64,000 nucleotides of DNA from Adenanthera pavonina. Lineage: Eukaryota; Streptophyta; Magnoliopsida; Fabales; Fabaceae. The notes under the pieces are model-generated. The model was given only the letters and a program-made list of their open reading frames with translations, searched no databases and was not told the origin of the DNA. The stretch lies in the NCBI GenBank assembly GCA_026686845.1, contig JAIVEN010000013.1, positions 6,902,001-6,966,000 on the forward strand, written 5' to 3'. Positions 1 to 11,200 of this stretch are shown here, in pieces. Made by a program: the position numbers and the translations under genes. Position 1 is the first letter of the stretch. Each line of letters begins with the position of its first letter.

Positions 1-566
1 ACCGGGAAGCTTATGCCTCTTCTCTGCTGGGAAAGTTAATGTTATATAAACTATGTGCTTTGTGTCAAGACAGAATAGAGTCAAAGTTCACAAACTCACC
101 AATAAAAGAGTCAAAGTTCATAATCATACTGATGGTAAATACAATATGCTGCAAAGAAGCTCTTAGAAGTTGGAAGATCTCTGCATGATCCTATAATAAA
201 TAGAAGGTGGAAAATGAAAGGGATAAAAGAAAGCTAGTATATTTAACTGAAGAAGAAATATTTAAATATATAACCCAACACTTATTTATTTACAAGTTCA
301 TGATGATAGAATCATGCTACCATTTTGAAAAATTTGGACCCCATCATCATCAAAGGATTTTCTACTTAAGTTCATTGTTAACACGACTCACACATAATGG
401 CTGAACCATATTGAGATGAGGGAAGACAGTTGTCTCCTCCTACTTTCACAACTTTATTTGTATATAATATATCTAATTTTGATATTATACCCTGAAAATT
501 TGAACCCATTAGACCAACCCCACTAACTGTAGGTTTTTGAGTCAGTCATTGCTCACTCATCAGAAG

Positions 567-3500
567 CTACCTTCCAGACATGACATGCATCATAGCTTGG
601 TTTTCATAGAAGGAGCCAACATCCCAGTCCTCCGTTGAAGAAGAAAGTGTCATTAGTGCAACTACTATTGATCTCGTGCTTGGCCTAAGTTGAGGATTCT
701 CATGTGTGCAAGCTTTAGCTAGTTGAGCCATCTGCAAATGAATTTTTCAATAAAATCCTATTAGTTTTGATGCTTTAGTTTCTCTTTGCAGTTAACCCTA
801 ATGCTGTGTGTCGTATATGGAAAATGAATTTGAGGAAAGAGAAAAGGTGAGGGAAAGGATAAAGTTGTGTTTGGTAAATGTCAAAGTGACTTTGTTGAAA
901 AAAGAACCTTTTATGTTTATGGGAGAAAGCTTTCACATTCCTATTTCCTTTCCCATTTCCTTTTGTATCAAACGGGCCCTAAGAACTTTTTATGAGCAAT
1001 GTAGAATAATTAATGAGCCTTAATGAGAGAAAGAATCAGTATCACCTTATATACTGATTCCAAAGGGTAGTTATCACCCAGCCTAGGATCAACAAGTTTA
1101 CGAAGATCTTCTTTCTCATTTGGCTGCGTTAGAACATCTTCAAACTGCAATATTTCACCAACCAAGTGATAAATAATTAGAAAAAAGAAAACTAAGTGAC
1201 GATTTAAGAGTAAAAGTGAGTTAATAAGAGGACAGGGAAAACAACCAAGGCAACTAGTCCTGTTGATTCATTCACAAGCTCGTTTGTCTTCACAATAGCT
1301 TCCTTGGCAGATATGAGTTCATACATCACTACTCCAAAGGCATATACATCTATTTTGGGCGAAACGTCACCGTATTGTGCATATCTGCTCACAAATTCCA
1401 CAGTTAGTCACAGTATATGCATTTATTCGTTGTAGATTAAATTTACCTAAACAATCTTTCCAGTTAATACCAGCAATCTCTTACACAGGAAACCAAAAAG
1501 AAACAATGGTGGCCTACAAACAACCCCAAGCTACGGAATTTGGATTCTCTCTTGATTCTTCTCTCCAGCTTCCTCCAAATCCAAAGCAAGGTACATGTAC
1601 CTTAAGCCCCTCTAGATTCAAAGTGGATCTGGAGGGAATTGGAGAGAAAATTAAGAGAGAAATAGGAGTTACAAGTTGTGCATGTCAAGAAAATGATTTG
1701 AATTTTTTCAATTTCCTTTGACAATGTCAATTTTGAAAGAGATATTTACACCTATTTGAATAGTAATTCTCACTAAAATAATAGATCTCTTAATCTGAAA
1801 AGAATAGGAAAAAATCTTACTCTGGAGGCATATAGCCAAATGTACCCACAAGTCGTGTATGGAGTGAAGAACTTCCATATTCAGTAAGTTTTGTCAAACC
1901 AAAATCTGCAACCTGCAAAAAAACTTAGGCTGAGCATTTAAACTTCTATGAAATAAAAACTATAAAGAACCTATACTTCAAAATTGAAGACAATACTTGT
2001 AACAGACATGATGCATATTTCACAGTGCACTTAAGAAAAACTTGATGTCTCTGTATCACAGTGTGCGATGTCCTATATTAATGTTTCTTGGATCAAAAGG
2101 AACAGCATTTGCAAACCTTTCCACGAAAGTTCTTATCAATCAAAATGTTTGCTGATTTAATGTCCCGATGAATGTAGACAGGAACAGTATGTTCATGGAT
2201 GTATTCAAGTCCTCTTGCTGCGTCTAGGGCAATTTGAACTCTAGCTGACCATGATAATGGTTCTCTTCCTGCAATTGACAGACATTATGAGAGTCTTGAG
2301 ATCAAAACAATAACAAATCTTCAAGAGCATGCATGCCAGATCTTTTTACCTGACCCACGTAAATGTTGACCTAAATTTCCATTCTCAATGTATTCGTAAA
2401 CCAAAAACAAAGAGCCCTCAACACAATATCCTATTAAGCGCACCTGCACACAAAAAAATAAAAAAGCATATATATGCAAGGTCTCATAATTGTAATAAAT
2501 ACTAAAGATCTTGGCAAGTCAAGTAACTTGCTTGCTAATTGCTAGTTGCTAGTTGCTAGTTGCTAGTTGCAAGGCTCGTCATTGAGAATGCATGTAATAA
2601 GATGTACAAATTGGCTTAGTTCTCATCATTCATGATATTGGTATTCTAATAAAACCAATACAAGAACTTTGTCAGTTGAGTTGAAGATGTCATTGACATA
2701 ATATCAAGGGCTGATATCAAAGTACGTAGTCTAAGATATTCATATATAGTACTCTCTCTAATTTTAAATATAAAGTATTTACAACTACCTCACATGTATT
2801 AAAAAAAATTTGTTACATCCTTAAATTTGTCCAAAAAAAAGCGAAAAATTTCATTTTTACCTTTATTAATTAAAAGAATATTATTAGCAATCACCGTTAT
2901 GACTTGCAAGGAAGAGAGAAAAAATGAGTCCAGCCAATCAAAATAATGAATGAGACTTTACTAGATAATTTATGAGACTGATCATTATTAAATGTAAAGA
3001 ATAAAGTAAGAAAATTATCTCATAATATTACATAACACCTTATATCATGGGGGAAAAACTTCTAAAAAATACTTTATATTTAGAATTAGATGAAGTATCT
3101 CTAATGTAATTAAATTTTAGTTATTGGGTAGAAGTTAATAGGCATAATTAAAACAAGTGGTCAGGTGTTCTTTTTATAATTAATTGTTTGTAGTTGGTAG
3201 TAACTTCATTTATTATAAATTCACTATAAATAGGCATGTACTCATTTCAAGACGAGAGATCAATGTATTCATCTAGTTTCAAGCACTGAAATCTCACTAA
3301 AAATAGAAAGCTTGGATGGCCAATGTTTAAGTCAATGGTAGGTCATAATTCTGGCTTTTAGCATACCAAATGAAACAAAGTGATACGGTATTGTCAGGAG
3401 TTATCACTAGTGACTCTGTTCTTTTCTAGATATAGCACTTGAGTTGTGGTTCAGGATTCATTCATCATGTCCAAAACAATATTTTCTGGCAAATTGGGCA

Positions 3501-6500
3501 TCAGAGAAAATGTCATACCAAGTTCAAGTGGTGGACGTGTGTCAGAACCTTCAGTTCAGCAAGGAATTCTTTTGAAGCTTGCATATCCATCTTCTTAATT
3601 GCAGCTTTCTGCATAATATTAAGAAAAAATTCAACTGAGGTTCTTTAACATTAACATTAACAAGAAATAAAATTAGGAGACATGGAAAGAAACAATTAGT
3701 GATTGTATTTTATATCTTTCACTTCAAAGTGATCACTCATTCATGGATGATACATGGTATTTTTGGATTGTCATCATTTAAGGGCTTGACAAACCTCATC
3801 CCGAAGCTCGGCATAGTAAACGGATCCAAAGCCACCTTGACCTATCTTATTAGACATAGAAAAGCCATTGGTAGCTTTGGCAAGCTCCTCATATGAGAAC
3901 TCTACTGACTTGTCTACTGTTATTCCTGTCAACCTTGGAGAAGCCACATCAACCGATTCTGAAGCCTTCTCTAAGCTACTTCCAGAACCTAAATCCATAA
4001 AACAGTTCAACTTTGACTTATATTAAGTCCCAGTATAAGAACGAAACAAAACAAACATTGAACTCATTGCTGTTTGATGCTGAAGAACCAACAAATCAAC
4101 CCCAGAAACTTGAGCTATAATGAATGACCTTTGTCAGAATCCCAAACACACAGTATTCAGTAACAAAACCTTTACCTTGTCCAATCTGAAGATACTGCTC
4201 TTCAGATGCTCCAGGAAGAAGGGATGCCTCTGCCACTTTCTTTCTTCTGTATAGACCAACATACAGAACAAGTCCCAATAGTAAGGCCCCAGAAACTGCT
4301 CCAACAGATATTCCAGCAACGGCTACCCCAGATATTCCTATTTCAAACAGCATAACAGAGTTAGCAGCTGATTCTTTTCAGAAAACTTCCCACCATTGTT
4401 TTTCGATGTTAAACTTCGCACGTGGAAGTGAAAAATCCGCAAGGTTGCAGTGAAACGGTGCGCTTAATGTCCACTCACCTGATCTGCAAGAGGATGGAAA
4501 ATATGTTAGCAGCTATAGATGTGGAAGTTAAAGGTTTCTTTCTTTCTTTTTTTCTTTTAACGATGAGATAAAAATTTCAACTTACCTCAACTTTAGAGGT
4601 AAGAAGTTTCCCTTATCATCTGCAAATCAGGACATGAAACATCAATTATAAAAGCAGTAGAACTTCCTAAATAGAAATTCTTATATAAACTAGGAGCAAG
4701 AGAAATTTTACTCTAAATGAAAATTTAAAGATTGATTTTCACACTTTTGGCGCCTAAATGACAATTAAATAAATAACAATATTAAATCAATTTTAAGCTT
4801 CAAAATGTTACAGGAGTCTAGCATAAACTATAAACTTCTCTCGTTCCTATTTTATTGGATGTTCTGATGGGATAGAATAAACTATAGACCCATCCCAATA
4901 GCAATCAAAGTTGAAACTTGCCTATTTTATAAGCCTCAACATCAGCTCTCAGGCCCAGCCCATAGGAGACAACTTAGAATGCTCAGTATGGGTCAATGGC
5001 CCAAAATCTGTTTTTGTTCTCCAAAACGCATAGCCTAATCCTATCCATTTTGGCTTTCACAACCGCTTCCTAGTGTTGACTTTGTGGAAAAAAAGTATTT
5101 ATTTTTTTGCCAACAAACTGGAGGTTAGATATAATTAGCTGAACAATTGATTTTTTTTTTTTTAAAGAAGTCTGATACAGAATCAAACTAAGTATTACAA
5201 TGTTCTAATACCGGACTTAATCTGGGTTTTATGCACCTCATATCTGACCTTACTCCTAATCGGTAGACATTATTTTGAATTAAATAATTCAAGTTTTATT
5301 ATAAAAAAATCAAGTTTTTTATTTGCAGTTAGCAATGAGCAAGTTCTCATTTTCATACATCCATTAAATAATCCTAAGAAAGTGACAAATATAGAACAAC
5401 ACTGACGCGTATTATTTTGTATTGTTGCTAAACAATTGTCTTCCATAAAAAATATTAAATTTCGCATTCTCCATTGTGTCATTTCTTTTTTTTTTTTTAT
5501 GAAATGTATTGTGTCATTTCTATCTGAGGGAATATGCTATACCAAAACACTAAGGTTTCTTCTCTAGAAAATATATATATATATATATATATAATTCTTT
5601 GCACTTACAAAACTTAATGAGGTTTGATCAAAACAATGAAAAAGGTTGTTAACTTGGTAGAAGCAAAGTGTTCATTAAAAAAAAGAAATATCGTTATTCA
5701 AAGGATGACGCTATGGAAAAAGTGTATGAAGGCGCCTTTTTGTCTATATTCATAATATTTTATCTTCATTAAAAAAAGCAAATATATACTATCTTATAAC
5801 TTATAAATTAATCATTAGCTCTTAACAAAATAAATTTGACAATTGAATTTAAACCTACATTTTTTGTACAATTCAATTCAACCATCACCGACTAGTTCAT
5901 GTGAAAAAAATATGGAAAGGAGTGCCAAATCCTCCTATAATATATACACACACATATATATATCCTCTCAGTTGGCAACGAAAAAGAATTCTCTCTCAAA
6001 AATTAACTACTGTTAGACAAAAAAGTAGTAAGATTCAAACTGGTACTAAATGATTTAAACGAGTCTTTTTTTTTTTTGGTATAAAAACAAGTATCATATT
6101 TACTCTACCACTATCCCAACTAATTAGTTTTTTTTGAAAAAAAAAAAGAAGTATGAATTATTACAAGGCTGAAATTATGAAGATTTATTTTTCCAAACCA
6201 TTGACTCATTGTGATTTGACCAAAAAAATTGACTTATTGAGATAAATCATCTCATGTTGTGCAACAGAATTATTTTTTAACATAATCTTGTCTTTGTTTT
6301 TTTAGCTCATACCATAAATAATTGCCAATTTGCCATAGCCAAAACATGAGAAAGAACATCAACCTACAATAAAAGGACAAATTTATTTGAACTTGAGGAG
6401 ACTATGAGAACTTTTAATGAAATATTCAAGTATTCATTATCAATCAATTCTCTTGATAAAAGTATGAAATATAGAAAAAATATATTTTTAAAAAATAATA

Positions 6501-7373
6501 GCGGAATATTGAATGGTAAACTTTATTGTTAAAATAGTCTAAAAATATATATGAAATTAATTATCAAAATATATAATTTGAATACATAATTTAAAAATAC
6601 AGTAAATTTCAATTAAATTTTTATATTTTTATTTTAATCTAAATTACCAAAATATTTTCTGATCATTCATGAATTTTATAATTAATTAAAACGATTATTG
6701 TAATAAAAAAAATAAAGTAATTAGTCATTAACAGTTACCACTACTAACCTTTCGCCGGCACAAACACCAGCCCGCGCCCAGCGTTAAAATCGGAGGCGGG
6801 ATTATACCTCTTTATGAGCTCCGCCGGCACGCCGCCCGCCGCCGAAAGCTCCGACAAGTTGTCTTCGGGCCGGAGCGGGTACGTCAAAAACAATCCATAA
6901 TCCCTCGACACGTGAATATCGCCGCACGAGCAATTGACCGTGACGTTAATCTCAACACCATTCGGAATATGTATAGGGTCATACTGGTTCACCCTCTCCA
7001 ACCAATCCTCGGTCGTAAGGTTAGAAAAAAATTGCAGAGCAATTTTCTTGTACGTATCGCCGGATTGGGTTGTGTAAGAGAAAGTGTGACCTAAGAAGAC
7101 GCCGTTCAAGCAATCACACGTGAACGGCACGTTGATTCGGGTTGTGCTCCGAACGAAATCCGGATTTGGAACTGTTGGATTGTATTTTAGAATCTCCGGA
7201 ATTTCCTTGCCGAAGATTTCGCTAATGTATGTGAGATTGGCGCCTTCCCAAACGTAATACGAAGCTAAAGCAAGGTTGCAACCAGAGATACAGTTAGCTT
7301 CGGCTCTGAGAATCAGAATCAAAATCAGGAACAAAACACAAACCAAGAATTTTTTGTTTGCTTTTGTGGTCAT
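567..7373 (-). CDS. CERK1: LysM receptor-like kinase, CERK1/LYK type
   Basis: Twelve exons on the minus strand: 7373-6749, 4619-4586, 4483-4479, 4337-4176, 3988-3795, 3608-3519, 2443-2350, 2268-2117, 1912-1821, 1384-1246, 1144-1046, 731-567. All phases agree and give 616 aa, the usual CERK1 length. Exon 1 encodes a signal peptide (about 1-26) and the LysM ectodomain with its Cys-X-Cys pairs (CDC, CSC). A transmembrane segment lies at about 224-248, followed by a basic stop. The kinase has a glycine loop (GQGGFG, 325-330), an AIK lysine (345), HRD (435-437), DFG (455-457) and a GTFGYMPPE activation segment, so it looks catalytically competent. Family knowledge: such kinases perceive chitin, and in symbiotic lineages related ones perceive Nod or Myc factors, at the plasma membrane. 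Intron 6 holds a MITE and exon 3 is only 5 nt. Exon 1 is clearly GC-richer than its surroundings. CERK1 versus a close LYK paralogue is not settled. Confidence 0.93.
865..981. mobile_element. Small MITE-like inverted repeat in the last LysM-kinase intron
   Basis: The ends read inward as GTGTTTGGTAAA on the left and, on the reverse strand, GGGCCCGTTTGATACAAA on the right. This is the usual look of short plant DNA-transposon MITEs. It lies between exons 11 and 12. No clear target duplication was found, so the borders are approximate. Confidence 0.4.
1537..1667. repeat. Imperfect foldback (about 45-bp arms) in an intron
   Basis: The left arm (about 1542-1586, TC-rich) pairs imperfectly with the right arm (about 1617-1664, GA-rich). 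The loop contains the palindrome AAGGTACATGTACCTT. It lies in the intron between exons 9 and 10 of the LysM kinase. It could be a foldback MITE or a hairpin-RNA source; the sequence alone does not decide. Confidence 0.5.
2534..2570. repeat. Heptanucleotide tandem repeat (TGCTAGT)n
   Basis: About five copies of the 7-bp unit TGCTAGT, the first imperfect, in intron 6 of the LysM kinase. Confidence 0.85.
2752..3095. mobile_element. Stowaway-like MITE in LysM-kinase intron 6
   Basis: The left end CTCTCTCTAATTTTAAATAT and the reverse-complemented right end CTTCATCTAATTCTAAATAT form terminal inverted repeats. Both are flanked by TA, the Tc1/mariner target site, and the interior is AT-rich. It has no coding capacity. 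Confidence 0.7.
5473..5521. repeat. Micro-insertion flanked by a 14-bp direct repeat
   Basis: The direct repeat ATTGTGTCATTTCT (5473-5486 and 5508-5521, perfect) brackets 21 nt that begin with a 12-T tract. In reverse complement this is a short tag followed by poly(A), as expected of a truncated retroposon scar. It lies in intron 1 of the LysM kinase. Confidence 0.65.
6200..6239. repeat. Possible micro-insertion (12-bp imperfect direct repeat)
   Basis: ATTGACTCATTG and ATTGACTTATTG (one mismatch) flank TGATTTGACCAAAAAA. It has the same layout as the better examples in this window but could be chance. Confidence 0.35.
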
Positions 7374-7896
7374 TTTGAGCAGAAATGGAATGATGATGAG
7401 AAAGTTCGGGAGAATATGAGCTTATGGCTTATTTGCAGAAGGAGAAGATTCAGAGGAGAGGCCTCAGTAAGAGTTTGAATCATTCTTCCATTGTTTCATT
7501 TTCTTGTTTAATATTTTGTGGCTTTTTGTTTCCTCTTGAATCATTGTAATGCTTAATTATTTTATTACCAGGGAAGTTGAATGATACAGCTTCCTAGCAT
7601 GAAAACAAATTGTAGAGTGACTCCAAATGGAAAACCTCAAATTTTAAAGGTTTAAAAAGAACACAGTGCGAACTACATAATAAAAGAATAATGTCACTAT
7701 CTTACATCCTTTGAAAATCTTTAATTTATGATGCAAAGGCCGCCAGATTTTATATTTGAGGAATAATTCTTAATATATCAGCAGAAAATATTATAGTAAT
7801 GTGTGCTTAGCTTTGAACTATTTCCTTGAAGCCTTCAAGATGTCCTCAAGCCAGTATTTAATTAATTTTCTGACCGCTTTTTTATAGTAATTTATG

Positions 7897-8010
7897 GAAA
7901 GAAAGATGAAGAAGAAATGAAGAGTGGCACAGTTGAACTAACCCGATTTCTGGGCAGTATTTAATGAGAAAGAAAGATGAAGAAGAAATTATGGGCACAG
8001 TGGAATTAGT
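7897..8010. repeat. Imperfect direct duplication, period 71 bp
   Basis: GAAAGAAAGATGAAGAAGAA occurs at 7897 and 7968, each followed by a related GGCACAGT-containing segment. This is a local duplication upstream of RbcX. Confidence 0.7.
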
Positions 8011-8062
8011 TTGAAGGTTACTCCATAAAAATGCAGATAAGAAAGGTGTTAGTACAGATCAT

Positions 8063-8192
8063 AAAATATCTCCAATGCCAAGAAGGCATGGTGGGTTCCA
8101 CCATGAATGTGAAACTTTCATTGAAAAGTTCCATCCTTTCCACGTTGGCTCAAAGATATTTTCTGCCATGGATTGAATCCTGGAGATATTTT
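8063..8192. promoter_or_regulatory. Cluster of three evening elements upstream of RbcX
   Basis: AAAATATCT is at 8063-8071, and its exact reverse complement AGATATTTT is at 8154-8162 and 8184-8192. These are 100-235 bp upstream of the RbcX start codon. The evening element is the established binding site of CCA1/LHY/RVE MYB factors in plant clock output genes. Binding here is inferred. Confidence 0.6.
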
Positions 8193-8295
8193 TAGTTTTG
8201 GAGATACCATAGCCCACCACTATATTGGATCTCAGCTTCGTCTTCTCATTGATCAAATCCATTTCTTTAACTCTTACTGTGTATCTCTGTGAGCA

Positions 8296-11200
8296 ATGGA
8301 AGCTTCTGCTACTCTTTCTCTTCCACAAGTTCCCTGTGTTTATCCTGCAAAACCCTGCCACCATAACGTTTATCCTTTTTCACCATTGAAGCGAAGGATC
8401 TCTCAACCCACCCACATACACTGCCAAAAGATGTACGTACCTGGTGGGTCACTACTCTGTTGTTTCTCTTCTTTCGTCTTCTTTTTTCCCTGTATTTTGC
8501 TTTGTGTTCTCTCTTGCTCTCTGTGTGCTTTGCAGTGTAAAATTCTAATACGCTATGGTGAGAAGCAGGATTTGGAGAAGCATCACCAGAAGCAAAGGCT
8601 GCCAATAACCTCCATCATTTCTTCACCTACATTGCAGTTAAGATTATATCTGCACAACTTCAGGTTCCAACTCTGTTGCTCTTACTGCACTCATAGGCTT
8701 TTTGACTCTGTTCTCGTTGGGTGCATCTGTACATATTTGTCACGAGCTGTGTTAATTCTTGACGATGGCCGACAACTTTATGAATTTGACCATTGATCCA
8801 ATCCCTTGCTGATTTCTTGAATACCAATTTTTTTTTTATTTTTAAAGGCTACAATGGAACAGCTATACTTTCACGTGTTATTAAATTTACAAAGGGATTC
8901 AATTTTCTTTAGCACTTTATACAAGTAAGTTTGCTTTTGTGAAAATGAATCAAGTTTTCTATTAAGTATTTTTACATCCAATTCGATAAAGTTTGCATTA
9001 GAGTTGATTCATTTGTTGTTGAATGAACGAGCTTAATCAATGTTTTTAAGTTTGTTTAATTAAATTAGTCAAACTAAAAAATTTGATGTTGGGCTCATAA
9101 AAAATGTGAAGAGCATGACTAATAATAAAATATTACATTATATAATACATATTATTGTAGTCATGTTCAATTTTCGTTTTTTTTTTTAAACTATGGATAT
9201 ACACAAGTTTATGCTTCACTAAAATATTGTACTATATATATATATATATTTACAATATTTTTAATACACATAAACATGCATAGGATAAAAGTTCATCATT
9301 CATTTATTTAATTTATATTACATAATATTTATAGCCTTTTTTGTCTTGGCTCATCGATCAAATGAGTTAAGTTTATCCCAATCTTTTTACCTGTTTAAAG
9401 CTTGTTTTTTGTTCCATTTAAAATGAACAATTTTGATCATGCTACAATTTGAGTCGGTATTCATTTACAGCTGTATTAGAATGGTTACTTTTTTATCAGA
9501 ATAAGAATTGTTACTTTGTACTTGTGAATTACATTATATATGTATATATATATATAATATTATGAGATACAGACACTTAAAAATGGAGACTATGTAGTTG
9601 CATCTACTATATCTCAGATTTATATGACACACAATGCCACATTTTAAATTTGGGACTCTAAATCAATCGTGTCATGCCATGGTATATAGTAACGTTAGAC
9701 CTAAAAGGGGAGAAAGAACTAGGGAGATAAAGAGAGAGAAGATATATATAGAGAGAGAGAGAAGAAAGACAGGAAAACAAAAGCACTGATATTTTATTAA
9801 ATCACAGTAACAACTTGAAAACTCTAAAGCCAAAGGTGTGTGAAAAACTATAGAACATAAAAACGCATGCTCATTGCTATTAAAGAAATGGCACTAAAGA
9901 GTATTTAATCGAAACCCAATTAGAGTTTACTCTTTAATTTATCAATAGCTAACCATATCATTGTTGATTATAGCACTCTTAAGTCTTAATTAAGTTAATT
10001 TCCTTATTCCATTCTTCCAGCAGAACCTATATCCGTGCCATGTATTGTTTTCATGCTACGTCTATATTTCATACGTTATATCATTTATCATTGTAAAACT
10101 TGAACTGGATTAACCCGCATGACTGGATTGGCGCTATGACTGGTAACTAATGTCAATTCGGTTCAAGTGAAGGGGAGGACCAACCCTTTTAAAAACCGGT
10201 GTAAACCAATTAAAAATTATGAAATCAGGCTTAAACCAGTAAAAATAGTTGTGAACTAGTCAAGAACTAATTTAAACCAATGCAATTTTTTTTTTAAGTT
10301 TTTAGTTTTTAAGGTAAAATAGTATCATTTTTAATATAAAATATTTTTATTTTTGTATTATACAAGTATTATTATAATATATAATTATTGAAAATTATAT
10401 TATCAAAGAATATAATAATGGATTATTAGTTGACTATTTTAAACTCAAAATGCAATTATGGATTAATACAATAATAACAATGGTCCTATATGGATTAAAC
10501 AACGTCAATGGACTATATCAAATACCATCTCTTTAAATAAATATTTTATCAAGAAGTCTCTCCTTATAACCTCCTTTAGTGTTCTTCTTGGTCTTTCTCT
10601 ACACCTTTTAACGGGACTCCAAGTCATTTAATCAATTCTTCTCATTGGCTCCTCTTATTCTCTTCATTACACATGCTCAAACCACCTTAAACAATTTTCT
10701 ATCATTTTCTCCTCGATAGGTACTACTCTGACTTTTCTATGTATACAATTATTTCATATTTTATCTATTCTTATATAATTACACATCCATTTTAACATTT
10801 TTATTTCTGTTACTTTCATTTTATACTTTTATTGCCCTCTCAAAGTCTAATATTCACTACTATATAATATTGCTGAAACTTATTTTAATTTAAATACTAA
10901 ATTATAAAAATTTTTAATAATTTATATGTGGTGAATGATAGACTTATAATTCAATATTATTTAACTTGAGACTTTAATTAAGTCATGAAATTTGTTTAAA
11001 TTTGTGTTATTTGTTTATCATATATTATTTTAATTATTACCTGTCCAACCCTAATTAGATCAAGATTGAACCATTGAATTTTAAATCAGTATTTCATCCG
11101 GTTAAATATCTAATCCGGTTATGAAAACATTGATATCATTAAAAGAAGTAAAAGAATACTATCAGGTTCCTGTTATGTAATTTTCTAATTTTGTGGACTT

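Larger units (their letters stand above)
7374..8295. promoter_or_regulatory. Shared upstream region between LysM kinase and RbcX
   Basis: This is the 922-bp head-to-head space between the two start codons. No coding capacity is supported. It holds an imperfect direct duplication (about 7897-8010), a GATAAG I-box-type motif (8036-8041), three evening elements and a possible TATA-like stretch, TATATT, near 8220. The RbcX-proximal 240 bp look like a real light or clock-regulated promoter by motif content. Regulation is inferred. Confidence 0.55.

Noticed and set aside
8309..8605. A 98-codon minus-strand frame opposite RbcX
   Set aside because: It is the antisense shadow of RbcX exons 1 and 2 and the intron between them. 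The plus-strand RbcX exons join in phase with conserved motifs.
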